64,000 nt of DNA from contig OX381709.1 of assembly GCA_947462335.1 (NCBI GenBank), positions 82,956,622 to 83,020,621 of the forward strand. The letters run 5' to 3'. The notes beneath the pieces were generated by a model. That model saw only the letters and a list, made by a program, of their open reading frames with translations, ran no database searches and was not told where the DNA came from. The DNA comes from Harmothoe impar (Eukaryota > Annelida > Polychaeta > Phyllodocida > Polynoidae). Shown piece after piece: positions 1 through 13,333 of this stretch. Both the position numbers and the translations under genes were made by a program. Position 1 is the first letter of the stretch; every line of letters begins with the position of its first letter.

Positions 1-201
1 AATGGTGTTAATTGTTTATCATAATTATTGCCATTCATGCTTCGTAGTCCAACGTTGAAGTGAAGATTTAGAATTAACTCTATTCAGAAAATACATGTTA
101 AAATCCTTTTATTCATGATTGTGTCATTGAAACGGCCTGATGGAACATGCAAATGGAAATGACTCAGACACATCTCTGCACTGATATTCCTAGGCTCCCT
201 A

Positions 202-1659
202 CCCTAGTAGCAAACACACTGTGGCCCCGGACGGGGCCAGACTGTGTTTGCAAATCTGGTTTTGGACGGGAAGCCCACTTTGGGCTCAGATCAGTTTTTG
301 GACAGGCTGCCCACTTTGGGATCAGATCGGTTTTTGGACGGGCTGAAAGCGGGTTCAGATCGGTTTTTGGATGGGTTGAAAGCGGGCTCAGATCGGTTTT
401 TGGACAGCTAATTTGATAATTATGAGTTTTTAGAACCTATTCAACCATTCCACAATGATTTCTTGTATTTGTTGAACCAGATATCCTAGGTCTTGCTAAT
501 CAACCAAAGGCATAATCATACTCTTCCTACCCAATAATGGAAGTATCAAGCAGGCCTATTATCATCAGGTTTGAGCCACATGCAGCATAGACAAGTGTCT
601 AGGGTGTACATTAGCCTTCAAATCCATAGTTCATACCCACATGGAGCATATGAGACTGTGTTAAGCAAATTGTAATACCACATAAATAGTGTCTACACTG
701 GATAGCTGCTTGGAGAACCTTCTCTTCTTCATTCAAATATATATAGTCCAGGGGTAGACACTAACACTGGCCGGGGAGCCTATGGCCCGTAGTTTTGTGT
801 GCAGGCCCGTAATTTTCTCAGAAATTACCTTCCCATGGGCCTGGGTGGCCCACAGGAATGGTTGGAGAAAATACTAGGGAAATGTATCTATATGTACAAA
901 GCCATGTCATATGTCGTTGAAAAGAGAAAATCACTGGGAAACCAGCCATCATGGTTAGGTTTCGATAAGATTTAATGGGATACTTCTGACTTTCTCTTTA
1001 GAAAGGGTGACATAATTACTGTTGGCCCACAGTTTTAGGTGCAGGCCCGTAGAGTTCTGAAGCTACGGGCCCAGGTGGCCCATGGCTGAAATAGTTAGTG
1101 TCTACCCCTGTAGTCTACCTTATTTCCAAACTGTGAGAGCATCTGTTTATTGTTTCCTGTTCTACATCACTTTAACATTTTATTGTATTATTGTATAATG
1201 TCAATTTCATCTGGCTTTGTTGGAAAACTCTATATATTGTATAGTAGTGACATCTGGTGTCAATCATCAGAACTACTAGACCAGTTGCCCTGTCCAAACC
1301 CAACCTCAGCCCTCATCGGCCCGGAGTGGGCTAACCGATGGGCGCCCGTTGGTTTCAGGCACTGGGTTTTGGTGTGGCCTGAAGTGCGCTGCCCGAATTG
1401 GGCTCAGATCGGGTTTTGGACGGGCTTCCTGTCATCTGCCTAACATGAACCCAAAGCAGGCAGCCCACTTTGAAACTGATCTGAGCCCAAATCAGGCAGG
1501 CCACTTGGAAACTGATCTGAGCCCAAAATGGGGAGCCCGATCGGGGCCACACTTCAGCCCAGCCATCTGCCAACATGAAACCCAGCTCAGTTTTGCCCAA
1601 CTTCAAACGGCCAATCCGAGCTAAAACCAAATTGGCCCCGTGCGGGCTTGCTACTAGGG
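202..1659. mobile_element. 1,458-bp inserted element with CCCTAGTAGCAA inverted ends
   Basis: The ends are CCCTAGTAGCAAAC and its near complement GTTTGC/GCTTGCTACTAGGG. Comparison with the uninterrupted copy at 43.0 kb (CTCCCTATACGCCC) shows the insertion duplicated TA. The interior is rich in CAGATCGGTTTTTGGACGGG-like repeats near both ends. The middle (about 420-1270) is unique-looking and holds no credible frame. Confidence 0.7.
255..413 (+). repeat. Subterminal tandem repeats (about 38-bp unit)
   Basis: Four imperfect units carry GCTCAGATCGGTTTTTGGA. The same motif recurs in both orientations at about 1390-1540, near the other end of the 1,458-bp element. Subterminal repeats of this sort often bind a transposase. 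The reading frame across this array is a by-product of the repeat. Confidence 0.6.
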
Positions 1660-1999
1660 TATACACCCAACCTCTCAGTCACTAGTGCCTAACCTAGTTA
1701 GTCATTTTTTGGCTCCCTATACGGCCAACCTAGGTCAGTTATTATTGTCAGGTTGGTCAGTACTGACCAACCCACCTTAGTCTTTTTATTTCCAGGGGGA
1801 GCCACTGAGTGGTCATAACAGGTGGCCCCAACTAGTGGTATACAAATACAACACACCAATGATGAACCTAGGTTAGCCACTACTGACTGACCCCTCGGTC
1901 ATTTTTGAATACAACTTTGCCATTATGACTAACACTCATATGACCAACCTAGGATAGTCTGTACTGACTAACCCTTTCAATCTATGGATTTTCAGTGTG

Positions 2000-3706
2000 C
2001 TTCTATTCAACATAGAAACACAAAAAGTAATATCTCTAACCGCTCAAGCGTGAGCGCTCAACATCCGCCTGGACTTCCTCAATTAGAAGGCACATACTGA
2101 CCAGACTAACAGAATGAATGATAAAACCTCAGACAGACCGCAGCGGCTGAGGCAGATGAAGGGATTGCAGAATGACTTTCTTTATAATCCCTGAACGGAT
2201 TCTGATACATCTACTTTGTCATGTGCCACAAGTGCTGACATGGAAGAATAACCAAGACACCCCAGCCATTCAATTTTTGCTCATATCATTTCCTAGATAT
2301 TCCACAGGGAGGATGCAGTGTACAACCAGTGGTGACAGAAGGTGATGGGAGGAGACAGTAGGAGCAGGGGGTGTAGAATGTTGGAGGATCATCGCTAGGA
2401 GTTGCAGACATCCCCACAGATCTTTTTAGGGCATACACCCGCTCTCACTGTCAGACATTAGTATGGCTGGATGTATTTTTGGTTTCTATAGTATTACAAC
2501 ATACGGTTCTTCTACATTTTCCTGAGGTCAGACAGATAATTAGGTGTCAGAGCTTATTCTTCCTGACTAAAGATTTGCTAAAATCTTGAAAAACATCTGA
2601 AGTAAAAGAAGTAATCCCCAAAGTGGGGAAAGAATGCTAGGGTCAGCCCTTTTTTGAATCTAAGGTCAGGTTGCCTGAAACAGACCTTATTTTTTGGGGC
2701 CTAACAAAAGTTACCAATGTGATATCACCACCTATTCATGGAATGAGTCTTGGCAGTCTTTTATATCTCATATTATGATTCACGGCTAAAGGTATATGGC
2801 GGGGTGTAGAATGATGGACACTGGGCTCGAGATAGAACCCATCGAAAATGATGTACAGCGGCCTAGAGATATCTACCTTAAAGATCTAGACTTGGGCAAA
2901 GATGCCAAAGGGTAAAGTGGATAAGTGGAACTAGGAGTCTCATGCATGGCTATATAGACACGTAATCTGGTATCCAGAATGCCTGCTATTGGGGACAGAG
3001 GGGACCATAGACTCATAAACATGCAAAGGGTGAAGTCATAAAATACATAAAGCCTTGTTATCTGATATGAGGAATCAATATCCAAGACACATTTTGTGAC
3101 CGTCAAGTCTACTCCTTCCAATATCTTAGTCTATTACCTTTTTGCTGTCTGCCAAGGGTCAGAGGTCTCTGAACTGATGGTCAGTAAATCCAATACTATA
3201 GACGCAGCTTACACTATTTCTCAGCAGAGAAACTTAACTTAACTTTTGATGTAATGTTCACATATAGGGCGAGAGGTCAATGCTTTAACCTTTTGTCATA
3301 AAAGCTAGCCCTACAGCCTTTTACAATTTGATGGCTGTGGAAGCACAGCTTTACAGAGTCAAGATTTAGGCCATTACTCTTGGGAGTTAGGACTGGCCAC
3401 ATTGATCAAAACTTATGCTTTTATCAAATATTATAAACCGCAAGTATCCATCTCATGCAGGAGGATGTTTTTACCGTGAATTGTAAGACCATATGGCTCC
3501 CTCTGCTGGCTGTAATTCATCAGTTTATTGTGCATGTTTCTATTTGAAACCAATAAGATTGAGATATGGGAAATGCTAGTTACTCTTAGCTCTGTCACCA
3601 ACTTGAGGAATTACATCCAGGCCGGAAGACAAGAAGGGGAGAAAAAGAGTAGGCACTTATAGTTTCACTCTTATCAGTTTCCTCATAGCGTCACAATACA
3701 CAAATC
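2000..3706. other. Intergenic DNA, little recognisable
   Basis: No coding potential was seen on either strand. A partial inverted-repeat MITE end lies at about 2645-2702 (GCCTGAAACAGACC, then TTGGGGCC). The rest looks unique. Confidence 0.5.
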
Positions 3707-3708
3707 TT

Positions 3709-3852
3709 CCCAGCTAACAAAAAACTTTATTTTACGTCAAAATAACATTTACAATTTATATAACGTTATACCATACTAAGGAGCCTTAGAGAAACGTTAT
3801 ATAACGTTATATAACGTTATAAAATGCGGTATAACGTTTTTTGTTTGCTGGG
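3709..3852. mobile_element. 144-bp CCCAGC-ended MITE with TAACGTTATA repeats
   Basis: It runs from CCCAGCTAACAAAAAAC to GTTTGCTGGG and is flanked by TT on both sides. The interior is an imperfect foldback of ATAACGTTATATAACGTT. A second copy in the opposite orientation lies at 8053-8200. Confidence 0.75.
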
Positions 3853-4372
3853 TTACAAGTGTAGTCTACTCCAAAACTGCAGCCACTTCTCACTGATATC
3901 TCACATGTCCAGTTCCTATTATTTACCTTACAGCTGTAAGGTTGAGTGGGCTGCCAGCAGACACTGTCCACCTCTCACTTCTCGCCTCCCCCGATGGCAA
4001 TACAACTGTATCTATGCATACGTACAGTCATGTATACAAGACGTGTCATGGCATCCATACACTGCTACAGACACCAGGCAGCAATGTATGCAAGCACACA
4101 CAGCACTGTCTTTTTTCTTTCTGTTTTTTCTCATACCCCTTTTTTCTTTTTTGATGTTTTTACCCTCACGACACAGTGCACATGGACCTTAGTTAATTGT
4201 TTGGCTACCATGCACACATTCATCAATGAGGGATGAGGTGTCTTCTTTTTTGTGACCTGGCGAAGACATCCATCCTTTTCATGCCTTTGCATATAGTGGT
4301 CTATATGTAGATAGTGTATATGTAGATAGCAGATAGGGACAAATCTGCACTAACATTGAGCTGTAAATTATT

Positions 4373-5577
4373 CCCAGCTAGCACCTTATGTAAAAAGCAC
4401 ATCTTTTACTGGTCATATTCACGTTGATACGTGAAAATGACCTGATCAAGACATCTCAAGGGAGTAAATCCTTGTACATAGCAGTTTGACAGGAAACTGA
4501 TGTATTGTATACATCTAAATGGCAATTAGAAAGAGACATAACCATTTGATAGCATCCATCCATATCTATGTGGTAAATATTTGATGTAACAAGTGATTAA
4601 ATCTTGATCAGAATATCACATCTTTTTTTCAAGAAATTATACACATAATACATTAATGTCAAATTCATGCCTTAAGGTGCATGTTAAAATGACGTAATAG
4701 ATTTGACATCAACATTACGCATACTTTACATATGTAGTACATCTTTATCTTGTCAGATTATGACGTCTATCAGACATCTGTTCTTTAGCTCTCAAATAGT
4801 TCACACTAATAACACAAGATGTCTCCCTCTGCCAATATCAATAGAATACAATCTACATTGGCAGTAGTTTGATCATAAATTAGTATCTATTCAACACAAT
4901 TAATTTACATAGAAGACGAAACTTAAATAACTTTTTGCCTGGCATGTATGATCTGTTATTTTTGTTTCTATAGAATAATTATTAATGGGAGAACCAGGAG
5001 ATTAACACCAGCACACCTTTTCTGTGGTCGGTAAATCTATTCAAATCCCATAGACTGACCATGAACTGACATCACATCTTGGCCACTGTGCTAGGATCAA
5101 TGTGCTAAGTATCTGCAGGAATATCGGTGATGTCTACAGGCAAAATACGCTGATTAAATCAATTGCCTTCGATGTTACCTACTTCTGATGGAGAAGTCTT
5201 ACTCTAGGTGTAGGGTAGACGTTAGATACACGTCTTGTCATGATGTCTAAAATGTGTTTGCATCTGGCATCTTATTTACGAAATAAATTTATACCACAAT
5301 TAAAATGATTTCGGAATATACCCACCTCACACAATGTTACAATTATTCCACTTACTTACATCTTTATATCGCATCTTCCTGATGTCTTTCAAATCTTACA
5401 AAGCAGGTCATATTAATATCATTATGTTACATTGAAAAGATGTCTGAAGAATGATGTCTAAACCATTTGTATATAGGACGTAATGAGGCTAAGAATACTA
5501 CGTCACCAAATGTAGTAAATATCTATTGAGAAAAGATGTAGAGATGACATGATTAACTATGAGTTTTGCTAGCTGGG
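4373..5577 (+). mobile_element. CCCAGCTAGC element, copy 1 (1,205 bp)
   Basis: Termini are CCCAGCTAGCACCTTATG and GAGTTTTGCTAGCTGGG, with TT duplicated at both flanks. It aligns along its length with the copies at 10.3, 13.3, 15.1, 51.9 and 62.7 kb and is most similar to copy 2. It has no intact transposase frame, so it is non-autonomous. Confidence 0.8.
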
Positions 5578-5819
5578 TTGTTACTATTTCTTACGCAAAT
5601 ACGTTAGACTTTGGTATGCAGCAAGCATGAATATTCTAAATGCAGTTTTCAATGTGCTGTAGACATTTCAAGGTGAAAACATTGAAAACTTCATTGAGGC
5701 AAACCTTCATGCCTACTGCCAAAAGTGCCATTGTTATTCCCGTATCTACCACACTATAGGTAACTTTCACAAATGATGTCACCTATTTTTACGACTGCCA
5801 CTATTTTGCGCATGTCATT

Positions 5820-6085
5820 ACAATTTCGTTACAACCCAAAGAGCTCCTGTGGGGTCTTTATACCACAAATAGTCTTTATCCCTATATATTAGTATTTATT
5901 TAAAAAAGCCTACATAGTTGTCTTTATCCCATGAAGCCTGTATATTGTGGCTACAAGTATTTGAGGGATAAAGAGATTTGTGGGATGAAGAGATTTGTGT
6001 TTTAATGCCATATATTTGTGACTCCTGGGTGTCTTTATCCCACAAAGTGGTATTACTTTGAGGTATAAAGACTGTTTCTATATTC
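5820..6085. repeat. Degenerate GTCTTTATCCC repeats, both orientations
   Basis: GTCTTTATACC/CCC and its complement GGGATAAAGA recur at least six times in 260 bp, giving partial foldback potential. Ends are unclear. Probably a decayed MITE. Confidence 0.4.
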
Positions 6086-6379
6086 CTACCAGCCAAGCAA
6101 CTCATAGATCCAATGATAGGTACGGAGAATGGCAGGCTATCATAGTATGTTGGAATGAATAGCTGGGATAGGGGGAGATTGCTACCATCTGCCTATGTGC
6201 ATATTTGGATCAATATTGGGTGCTCCTCTTTCGAAGGAGGACTTCCCAGTGCAAGTGAGAACGGAAAAGGGTTGAAAGGAAGCTGCTACTTTCAAATAAG
6301 TGTCCTTGTAAAGGATTTTCTCGAGCTGTACATATCCATTAAGCAGAAACTCAAACGGTTGTCAATAAATCTTATAATA

Positions 6380-6640
6380 ATCTTTGCCAGGTGCCATCTT
6401 TGACTGCACGGTGGCATCTTTGAACTCCTGACAAATAAACAGTTTATTTTGGGCAGGTGAAGTTATATATGAATATATAACCAACGCCATTTTCCTTATT
6501 TCATGCCTTATATATCAAAGAAGAAATTCATTTTTCTTAAATCTTTTTTTTTATGGTGGCCGGTCAAAGATTGCACCTGGTCAAAGATGGCACCCGGTCA
6601 AAGACGTTCACATTGGCCCGATCTCATGAGACACAGCCTC
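6380..6640. mobile_element. CTTTGACC foldback MITE, copy 1
   Basis: Direct repeats of CATCTTTGACC lie at the left and of GGTCAAAGATGG at the right around an AT-rich centre, ending in CTCATGAGACACAGCC. It has the same plan as 14757-15085. Confidence 0.55.
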
Positions 6641-6644
6641 TGAC

Positions 6645-7563
6645 AGGGGGTACCACATCTACCCTAGGTGCTTATCAGTGCAGGGTGCCATACAGATAGG
6701 ATGGTAGCCGGTGATGTGTGGGTAGGAGGGTCACTGGGTGAAGGCAGTCAAGCAAACAGTTGGAAAATCAGAACCTCGACAGTATGGGTTCCATTGCCTT
6801 CATTCTCCCAGTGGTGCAAGCCCATCTGGAAGGTCACTATGGGTACCATCCGCTATACAAGCTCTGTGATGAATCTCATCTAGACCTAGCACCAGCTTGC
6901 ACCTGGACAGGGGTTGGCCAAGACTGTGGTTTTCTGAGCCATCTTTGAATGCTTTACTGTGGCCAAGACCATTACCTCACCTACACCAAACACACAAAAT
7001 GATTTCCTACCTAGTGTAAAAATGGAGGTTTTGTGACATTGCGGAGGAATATTCTCACTGAATATCAATATTCAATGTGGATATTGGCCCACACAATGTC
7101 TGGCCGTTGCACATAATATAAGCTTATGTTAGTAGCATAACACAGCAAGCACAAATGTGTATGCATAATATAGAGTTGTGGATAGGGGGTGATTGTGTGC
7201 ATTTTGTGTGGTCAATGTCTCTATATATCATAGCTTTTACCCTGTTGTGTGTTCAATGGTTCTTTATATCATAGCGTTTACCCTGTCTCCTATCATATCT
7301 GCCTACCAAATTGCTACCACAAAGGAAACCAATGATAGCAGTTCATGTGAATACCTGGTGAGTGGGGAGGCAGAGCACCGTCATTGATGGTTCCCTGAAT
7401 TTGCCCAATAAATTACCTTTTTACACAACAGAGACAAACACTACCTATTAATTTAACTCTAGGCAGGATGACATTTGCTATTGAATCATGTGTCAGCAGA
7501 TCTTTATTCAAATTGATGACAGAGCATAACAATGGAAATCATAAAGGATGGTTTGGTCCTGTG
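6645..7563. other. Intergenic DNA, nothing recognised
   Basis: Short open frames here lack protein-like composition and splice context. Confidence 0.4.
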
Positions 7564-7566
7564 TTA

Positions 7567-7817
7567 GGCCAAATAAAAATAGATGTGTTTTAGGTTCCCC
7601 GAAGTTATATTTCAGCCCATTGTCGGGCTATTTCAGAGTCAATTTGGTAGTCCACAAGTCAAGGTTGTCATTAGCATGTTGGCACTGAAGTTCATGGGTC
7701 AATTTCTGTGTACTTCTCAAGCCAAAGTTAAAAAATAAATCTTAAAAAATGAAAATTCTGACATACCTAACCTAGATTTCAGACCATGTAACCTGAAACA
7801 CACCTTTCAGTTTTTGC
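7567..7817. mobile_element. GGCCAAA-ended MITE (decayed copy)
   Basis: The left end TTA|GGCCAAATAAAAAT and the inner GTGTTTTAGGTTCC pair with TAACCTGAAACACACC near the right end. This matches the better-preserved copies at 16425, 23523 and 40148. The right terminus is eroded. Confidence 0.55.
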
Positions 7818-8052
7818 TAAATAATTCAGGGAGAGTTGCATTTAAATTCCAGATTCCCCTCTGTTTTTGCTACAGATACAAATCCATTTTGCATCATCTT
7901 TGCTGGTTTGTTCTGGTTTGTTTGTTTTTCATATGTTAAATGTTGCCGCCATCCAATCAATTATTTATGGCTGTCAACTACATGGTGAGTTTTAGGAATA
8001 ATAGACACTGCAAGGAATTAAGTGCTATAGTTTAACATCAGTTAATGCACTG

Positions 8053-8200
8053 CCCAGGAAACAAAAAACGTTATACAACATTTTATAATGTTATATACCG
8101 TTATATAGCATTTCTCTAAGGCTCCTTACTATGGCATAGCATTATGTAAAGTTTTAAAACATTATTTTGACGTAAAATTGTGTTGTTCTTGTTAGCTGGG
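8053..8200. mobile_element. 148-bp CCCAGS-ended MITE
   Basis: Ends are CCCAGGAAACAAAAAACG and TTGTTAGCTGGG, flanked by TG/TG. The inverted-orientation relative is at 3709-3852. Confidence 0.7.
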
Positions 8201-8799
8201 TGTACATATGCATGTTTCAGTCTCAGTTCCAAATTTAACAGCTTTTAGTCTTATCAAAGAGTCTGAGAGATGTCCTTATAAGTTGTAGATGGTAACAGAC
8301 ATATCAAAAGTCTTTAGACATTAGCCCTTTACAGGCTGAAGGTCTAGATTCATCCTTGAGATTAAATAGCAGAAAGTCAAATGTTTTAAATCTGGGTAAT
8401 CCATCACACAGAACTGTGCAGACGTAGTGAGGCTTTTCTACTTTGTCATTCAGGAAATACTGACAGGTACCAAAATGCTATACATCACTCCACTTCCACT
8501 ATTGGATTCTAAACAGAGGAAATTCTTGGACTTCTTGTCAGATGTTGGAAGCTAGAATTTTTGGCAGTTGTGAATTCCCTTTGAATTATATATACATATG
8601 TTGTCGCAAACTAATAGTATTTCATCCTTCCTTATACTCATTTCCTTTCGCTGGAACTTTGTCTGCTTCTATAAATGTTTGCGCCAGGTTTCATATCTGA
8701 CCTGTATGAGTACCAGGGCACTTATACCAGGTGCCAGTAATAGGACTCCTGAGTTGTTGGTATGGGTCGAACGCCATATGCTGGTTAGATGAAGGGATT

Positions 8800-9330
8800 T
8801 GTTGTACTGAGGATATTGCTGCTACTGGCACTATTATGCTGCATGTGCTGTGAAACGTTTATTTATTGTATCCTCAGGGCAGTCCCTGCCTAACTGCCCT
8901 CCATAGTCATCCATTATAGAGGTAACCATGGCCAGCCATATAACCACAAGTACACAGTTATAGGTGACACTAGACCCGGGGGTAATATAACTAATGTCCC
9001 AGGACACACATTTTAGGACAGCAGTCTAATTCTCATACTCCCGGGTGTGTGGCAGAGGCTTTCAGAAAGCACTCAGGCCCCGGTCTGGTCTGGGTTGGGT
9101 CCTGGCCTCCTGGTGCTGTTGACCAGGGGCTGGCAGCAATTGGACCTGAGGGACGGAGGGGTGTAGCCAGGGTAGAGGCATGTCTGGGACAAAGGGAGGG
9201 ATACAGGCAGATGTAGAGAGTGGGTTTGTATGGAGGGATGGTCTTTTGCAACAGATGGCAGAGGTCCCTGTGGATGATGTATAGAGATACAGATATACAC
9301 TGCATGAAGTAACAGGCAGGATAGGAGATA
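8800..9330 (-). repeat. Long dispersed repeat family, partial copy
   Basis: It shares blocks such as GAGGCTTTCAGAAAGCACTC, TTGGACCTGAGGGA and GGTAGAGGCATGTC with 12700-13210, and in the opposite orientation with 43.4-43.9, 54.0-54.3 and 56.3-56.6 kb. Open frames in it are by-products. It may derive from a LINE-like or long non-autonomous element; I could not identify ends. Confidence 0.55.
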
Positions 9331-9334
9331 GAGT

Positions 9335-10285
9335 TAGATTTACTATCAGCAGAAGTAAACTTATATCAGTATAGAGGCAAGGTTAGTATATAGCAATAAG
9401 GAAGCTGGTGGGTCCATGTGGGTTATCTAAATTGCATAAATATGCTGTTTTTAGGGGTCTATCTTGTGCATACAGATTGACATATAGTGCTGTTGCCATA
9501 TTGATGCATTACTGGATACAGCATGATAGCAACATATAGCTATCCACCTAAACAAGATAGGTATGGGCAAGGATGTCAGAGATTGAATTGGTTTGGTGGA
9601 TGTTTGAGTCATAAACATGGTTATATAGACATCGAATTTGATATCCAGAATGCCACCTATATGGAGCAGCAGACACCTTCAACTCATAACTATGCAATTA
9701 GGTAAATCAAATCAGTGTAAGCTAGTTCTTGTATGCTTTGGGAAATAATGTGCCTCAGCTGTTACTGACTGGTGTAAACTAATGGTGAGGATTATTTGAT
9801 TCAAAACATCTCATACTACAATGCTATAGACAAAAGTCAAACTCCATATTGTTTCTGTGAGAAGAATATCGCAACTACATCTTAATACTGTCATAGTGTG
9901 TAATCAGTCAATGATAGCGACTAATAAAGCTAGTGAATGCTCAATGATGACTATTTATCATGGCTTTTAATATACTATCAATGCTAAAGGCCTACCAAAA
10001 GACTGCAACAATGAATACCAATTATAGGGATTTGCATAATAGACTGGTGAGTAGGCAGGGCGAGGACAGTCATAATTGTTTTTTTTTAACTCAATGGAGG
10101 CACTATTAATCTAACTCTGGGTAGTATCATATTTCCCTATGGACATTGTGGCAGCAAGTCATGATTCAAGCTGATTGGAACCTTTGTTGAACATTATAAA
10201 GGATGGACTGACTCTGTATCAGGATTTTAGCAGCTTCAGTGCTAAACAATGCACAAACAATGAGGAATGATAGTGGATCCATGCC
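9335..10285. other. Intergenic DNA, nothing recognised
   Basis: AT-rich, with no credible gene or complete repeat structure visible. Confidence 0.4.
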
Positions 10286-10287
10286 CA

Positions 10288-11486
10288 CCCAGCTAGCACC
10301 TTATGTAAAAAGCATGTCTGTTACTGGTCATATTCACGTTGATACGTCAAAATGACCTGATCATGACATCTCGAGGGGGTAAATCCTTGTACATAGCAGT
10401 TTGACAGGAAACTGATGTACTATTTACATCTAAATGGCAATTTGAAAGGGACGTTACCATTTGATATCCATACATTTCTATGGGGTCATTATTTGATGTA
10501 ACAAGTGATAAAATTTTGATCACAATATCATACCTTTTTTTTGAGAAATCATACCCATGACACATTGATTTCAGATTTATGAGTTAAGGTGCATGTTAAA
10601 ATAAACAGATTTGACATCAACATTACGCATACTTTACATATGTAGTACATCTTAATCTTGTCAGATTATGACGTCTATGAGACATCTGTTCTTTAGCTCT
10701 CAAATAGTTCACACGTTTGACACAAGATGTCTCCCTCTACCAATATCAACAGAATACAATCTACATTGACAGTAGTCTGACCATAAATTAGTATCTATTC
10801 AACACAATGAATTTACATAGAAGATGAAACTTGAATAAATTTTTGCCTGGAATGTATGATCTGTTATTTTTGTGTCTATATAATAATTATTTATGGGAGA
10901 ACCAGGATATCAACACGAGCACACCTTTTCTGTGGTCGCTAAAACTATTCAAATCCCATAGACTGACCATAAGCTGACATCACATCTTGGCCACTGTGCT
11001 AGGATCAATGTGCTAAGTCTATGCAGGAACATTGGTAATGTCTACAGGCAAAAAACTCTGATTAAATCAATTGCCTTCGATGTTACCTGCTTCTGATGGA
11101 GAAGTCTTACTCTAGGTGTAGGGTAGACATTAGATACATGTCTTTTCATGATGTCTAAAACGTATCTGCATCTGCCATCTTATTTATGAAATAAATTTAT
11201 ACCACAATTAAATTGGTTTTAGAATATACCCACCCCAAACAATGTTACAATTATTCCACTTACTTACATCTTTATATCGCATCTTCCTGATGGCTTTTTA
11301 AATCTTTCAACGCACGTCATATTAATATCATTATCTTACATTGAAAAGACGTCTGAAGAATGATGTCTAAACCATTTGCATATAGGACGTCATGAGGCTA
11401 AGAATACGACCTAACCAAATGTAGTAAACATCTATTGAGAAAAGATGTAGAGATGACGTGATTAACTACGAGTTTTGCTAGCTGGG
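10288..11486 (+). mobile_element. CCCAGCTAGC element, copy 2 (1,199 bp)
   Basis: Nearly co-linear with copy 1. It is flanked by CA on both sides and has the same ends (CCCAGCTAGCACC and TTTTGCTAGCTGGG). Substitutions and small indels relative to copy 1 indicate an old insertion. Confidence 0.8.
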
Positions 11487-11489
11487 CAG

Positions 11490-12695
11490 TGTAGACTCCC
11501 TCTCCCCCAAGCCCAGCACCAATCTGCTTGATTCATCTCTTGTAGGGACCTATTGTTTGTTCAATGTTCCAGTCTGTCTCCATAGGAATTGGCCAGTTCG
11601 ATCACTTAAACTTGAACGGTCCACCACAGACTCCTAATGACTGTCTGGTCTCCACTTGCAATTGCCTACAGTGCCACCAGATACTCTATATGACTCTCAG
11701 CTGGCCGGAAGTGCTAAGGTATATATCATTTTATCATTGGTAATATAAGACCACAGTTGGATGCCAAGTATGGCAGGCCTGTGAGACTGTGTGACATCCG
11801 GAGAACTTGATATTGTTGGTGTATATACTTCCAGCCGGCCCGACCAAAAAGGCCCCTAATAAGAGGCTTCTCTTGAACAGATCATACAAGAACAAAGATG
11901 ACAAAACATTAATATGTCAATGTCATACATATTACAATATTACTGTAATTGATATTACATTTTTTCAATATTTATGTCCCTACTGTTCTGATGAAGCTAA
12001 CATTGACAGAACAGATGCACAACCAATCAGACACACACTGTACATCAAGATTTGGATCAGTATATGTACACTGGTACATAGTGTTCAGGGATAAATAGCT
12101 AACACACAACCCCTGCCACAAAGGAACGTCAATAAAAGTACAACAAATATATGTTGCCTCAACATAAGGGACCAAATGGCTACTCTATCCTAGAGATTTC
12201 CTTAGTATGTGAGGACACCAAAATAATATAATAGATTAAAATTTATTGACAAATACACGGTTAAAAGCATTCGGTGAAAAAATTATGCTTCATACCTGGG
12301 TAAAACTTCTTAAATCCATCTACTATAACATAGGCCTAATAGAAAAAGTCAATTGGGATGGACTATAGGTGCCTTAGGGGACATGGGGGGCATGCAAAAC
12401 ATGTAATTTTAGTCATTTTTACTGATTTTTGGAAATTTCTCCCCTTGGGGCCCCATAAAACGCAGAATTTTGCCCCAATACACAAAAATGATATTTTTGG
12501 GCAATTTTGGCAATGTTTTTTCCCCATTAACAAAAAATTATGCAATTTGATGCAAAACGGTAAATTCTGTAGGGTGATAGGGCTGAAAAGGCCTGAAATC
12601 ACCAAACCAACACAAGTCAGTGGCTTGACCCATACAAGTAGCCATAACAAAAATAGTTGTGCTAAAACTACACTCCCTTTTCTGTCAATACCTCA
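11490..12695. other. Intergenic DNA with an unassigned low-complexity block
   Basis: Positions 12360-12660 are rich in runs of four or five identical bases (for example GGGGCCCC and TTTTTCCCC) and have open frames on both strands with no protein-like composition. Possibly a repeat, not identified. Confidence 0.35.
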
Positions 12696-12699
12696 CGCT

Positions 12700-13210
12700 T
12701 AGTACTGAGGATGTTGTACCTGCTACTGCTGCCTCTATATACTGCTGTTAAAACCAATTAATCATATCCCAGTATTGGCTGTTGTCCCCAGTTAACCACC
12801 CTCCATATCCACACAGGGGTACTTTGTGACAGCTGTGTGAGCTCTCACACATAGTACTCTAACACAAGTACACAATGACGCTGGACCCGGGTAATATACC
12901 TAATGCCCTAGAACCCACGTTACACAGGCACAGCCTTACCCGCATACTCCTGGGTGTGTGCCAGAGGCTTTCAGAAAGCACTCCATTGCCGGTCTGGGAT
13001 TGGTTGGCTCCTGGCCTTCAGGGGCCCAGGAGATTGGACCTGAGGGAGAAAGGGCATGGCTAGGGTAGAGGCATGTCAAGGATAAAGGCAGCTACAGGCA
13101 GATAGAGAGAATGGGATTGGATGGAGGTCTGTATAGGCTGCATATCAATACAGATATAGACAGGGTGAGGCAACAGGTTACAGGGTTAGTGCTTGGACAT
13201 GCAGTATGAT
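12700..13210 (-). repeat. Long dispersed repeat family, partial copy
   Basis: Co-linear with 8800-9330 over most of its length, including GTACTGAGGATGTTG, GGCTTTCAGAAAGCACTCC and GGGTAGAGGCATGTC. No coding capacity seen. Confidence 0.55.
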
Positions 13211-13333
13211 GAAGGGGGTAGCCGCAAGGGTACAGATACTCATGGTACAGTATGTGATATATGCTACACAAACCATTATTCATCTTCAATTCACAATATA
13301 TATATCCAATATCCAGTTGGCTCTCACTTCCTC

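Larger units (their letters stand above)
179..1997 (+). mobile_element. TA-type MITE (CACTGATATT family), copy 1, split by an inserted element
   Basis: The outer parts (179-201 and 1660-1997) align almost base for base with 42979-43337. The termini are CACTGATATTCC and TTTTCAGTG. The flanking dinucleotide is TG on both sides here, against TA/TA in the other complete copies. The interior is interrupted by the element at 202-1659. It encodes no protein. Confidence 0.75.
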
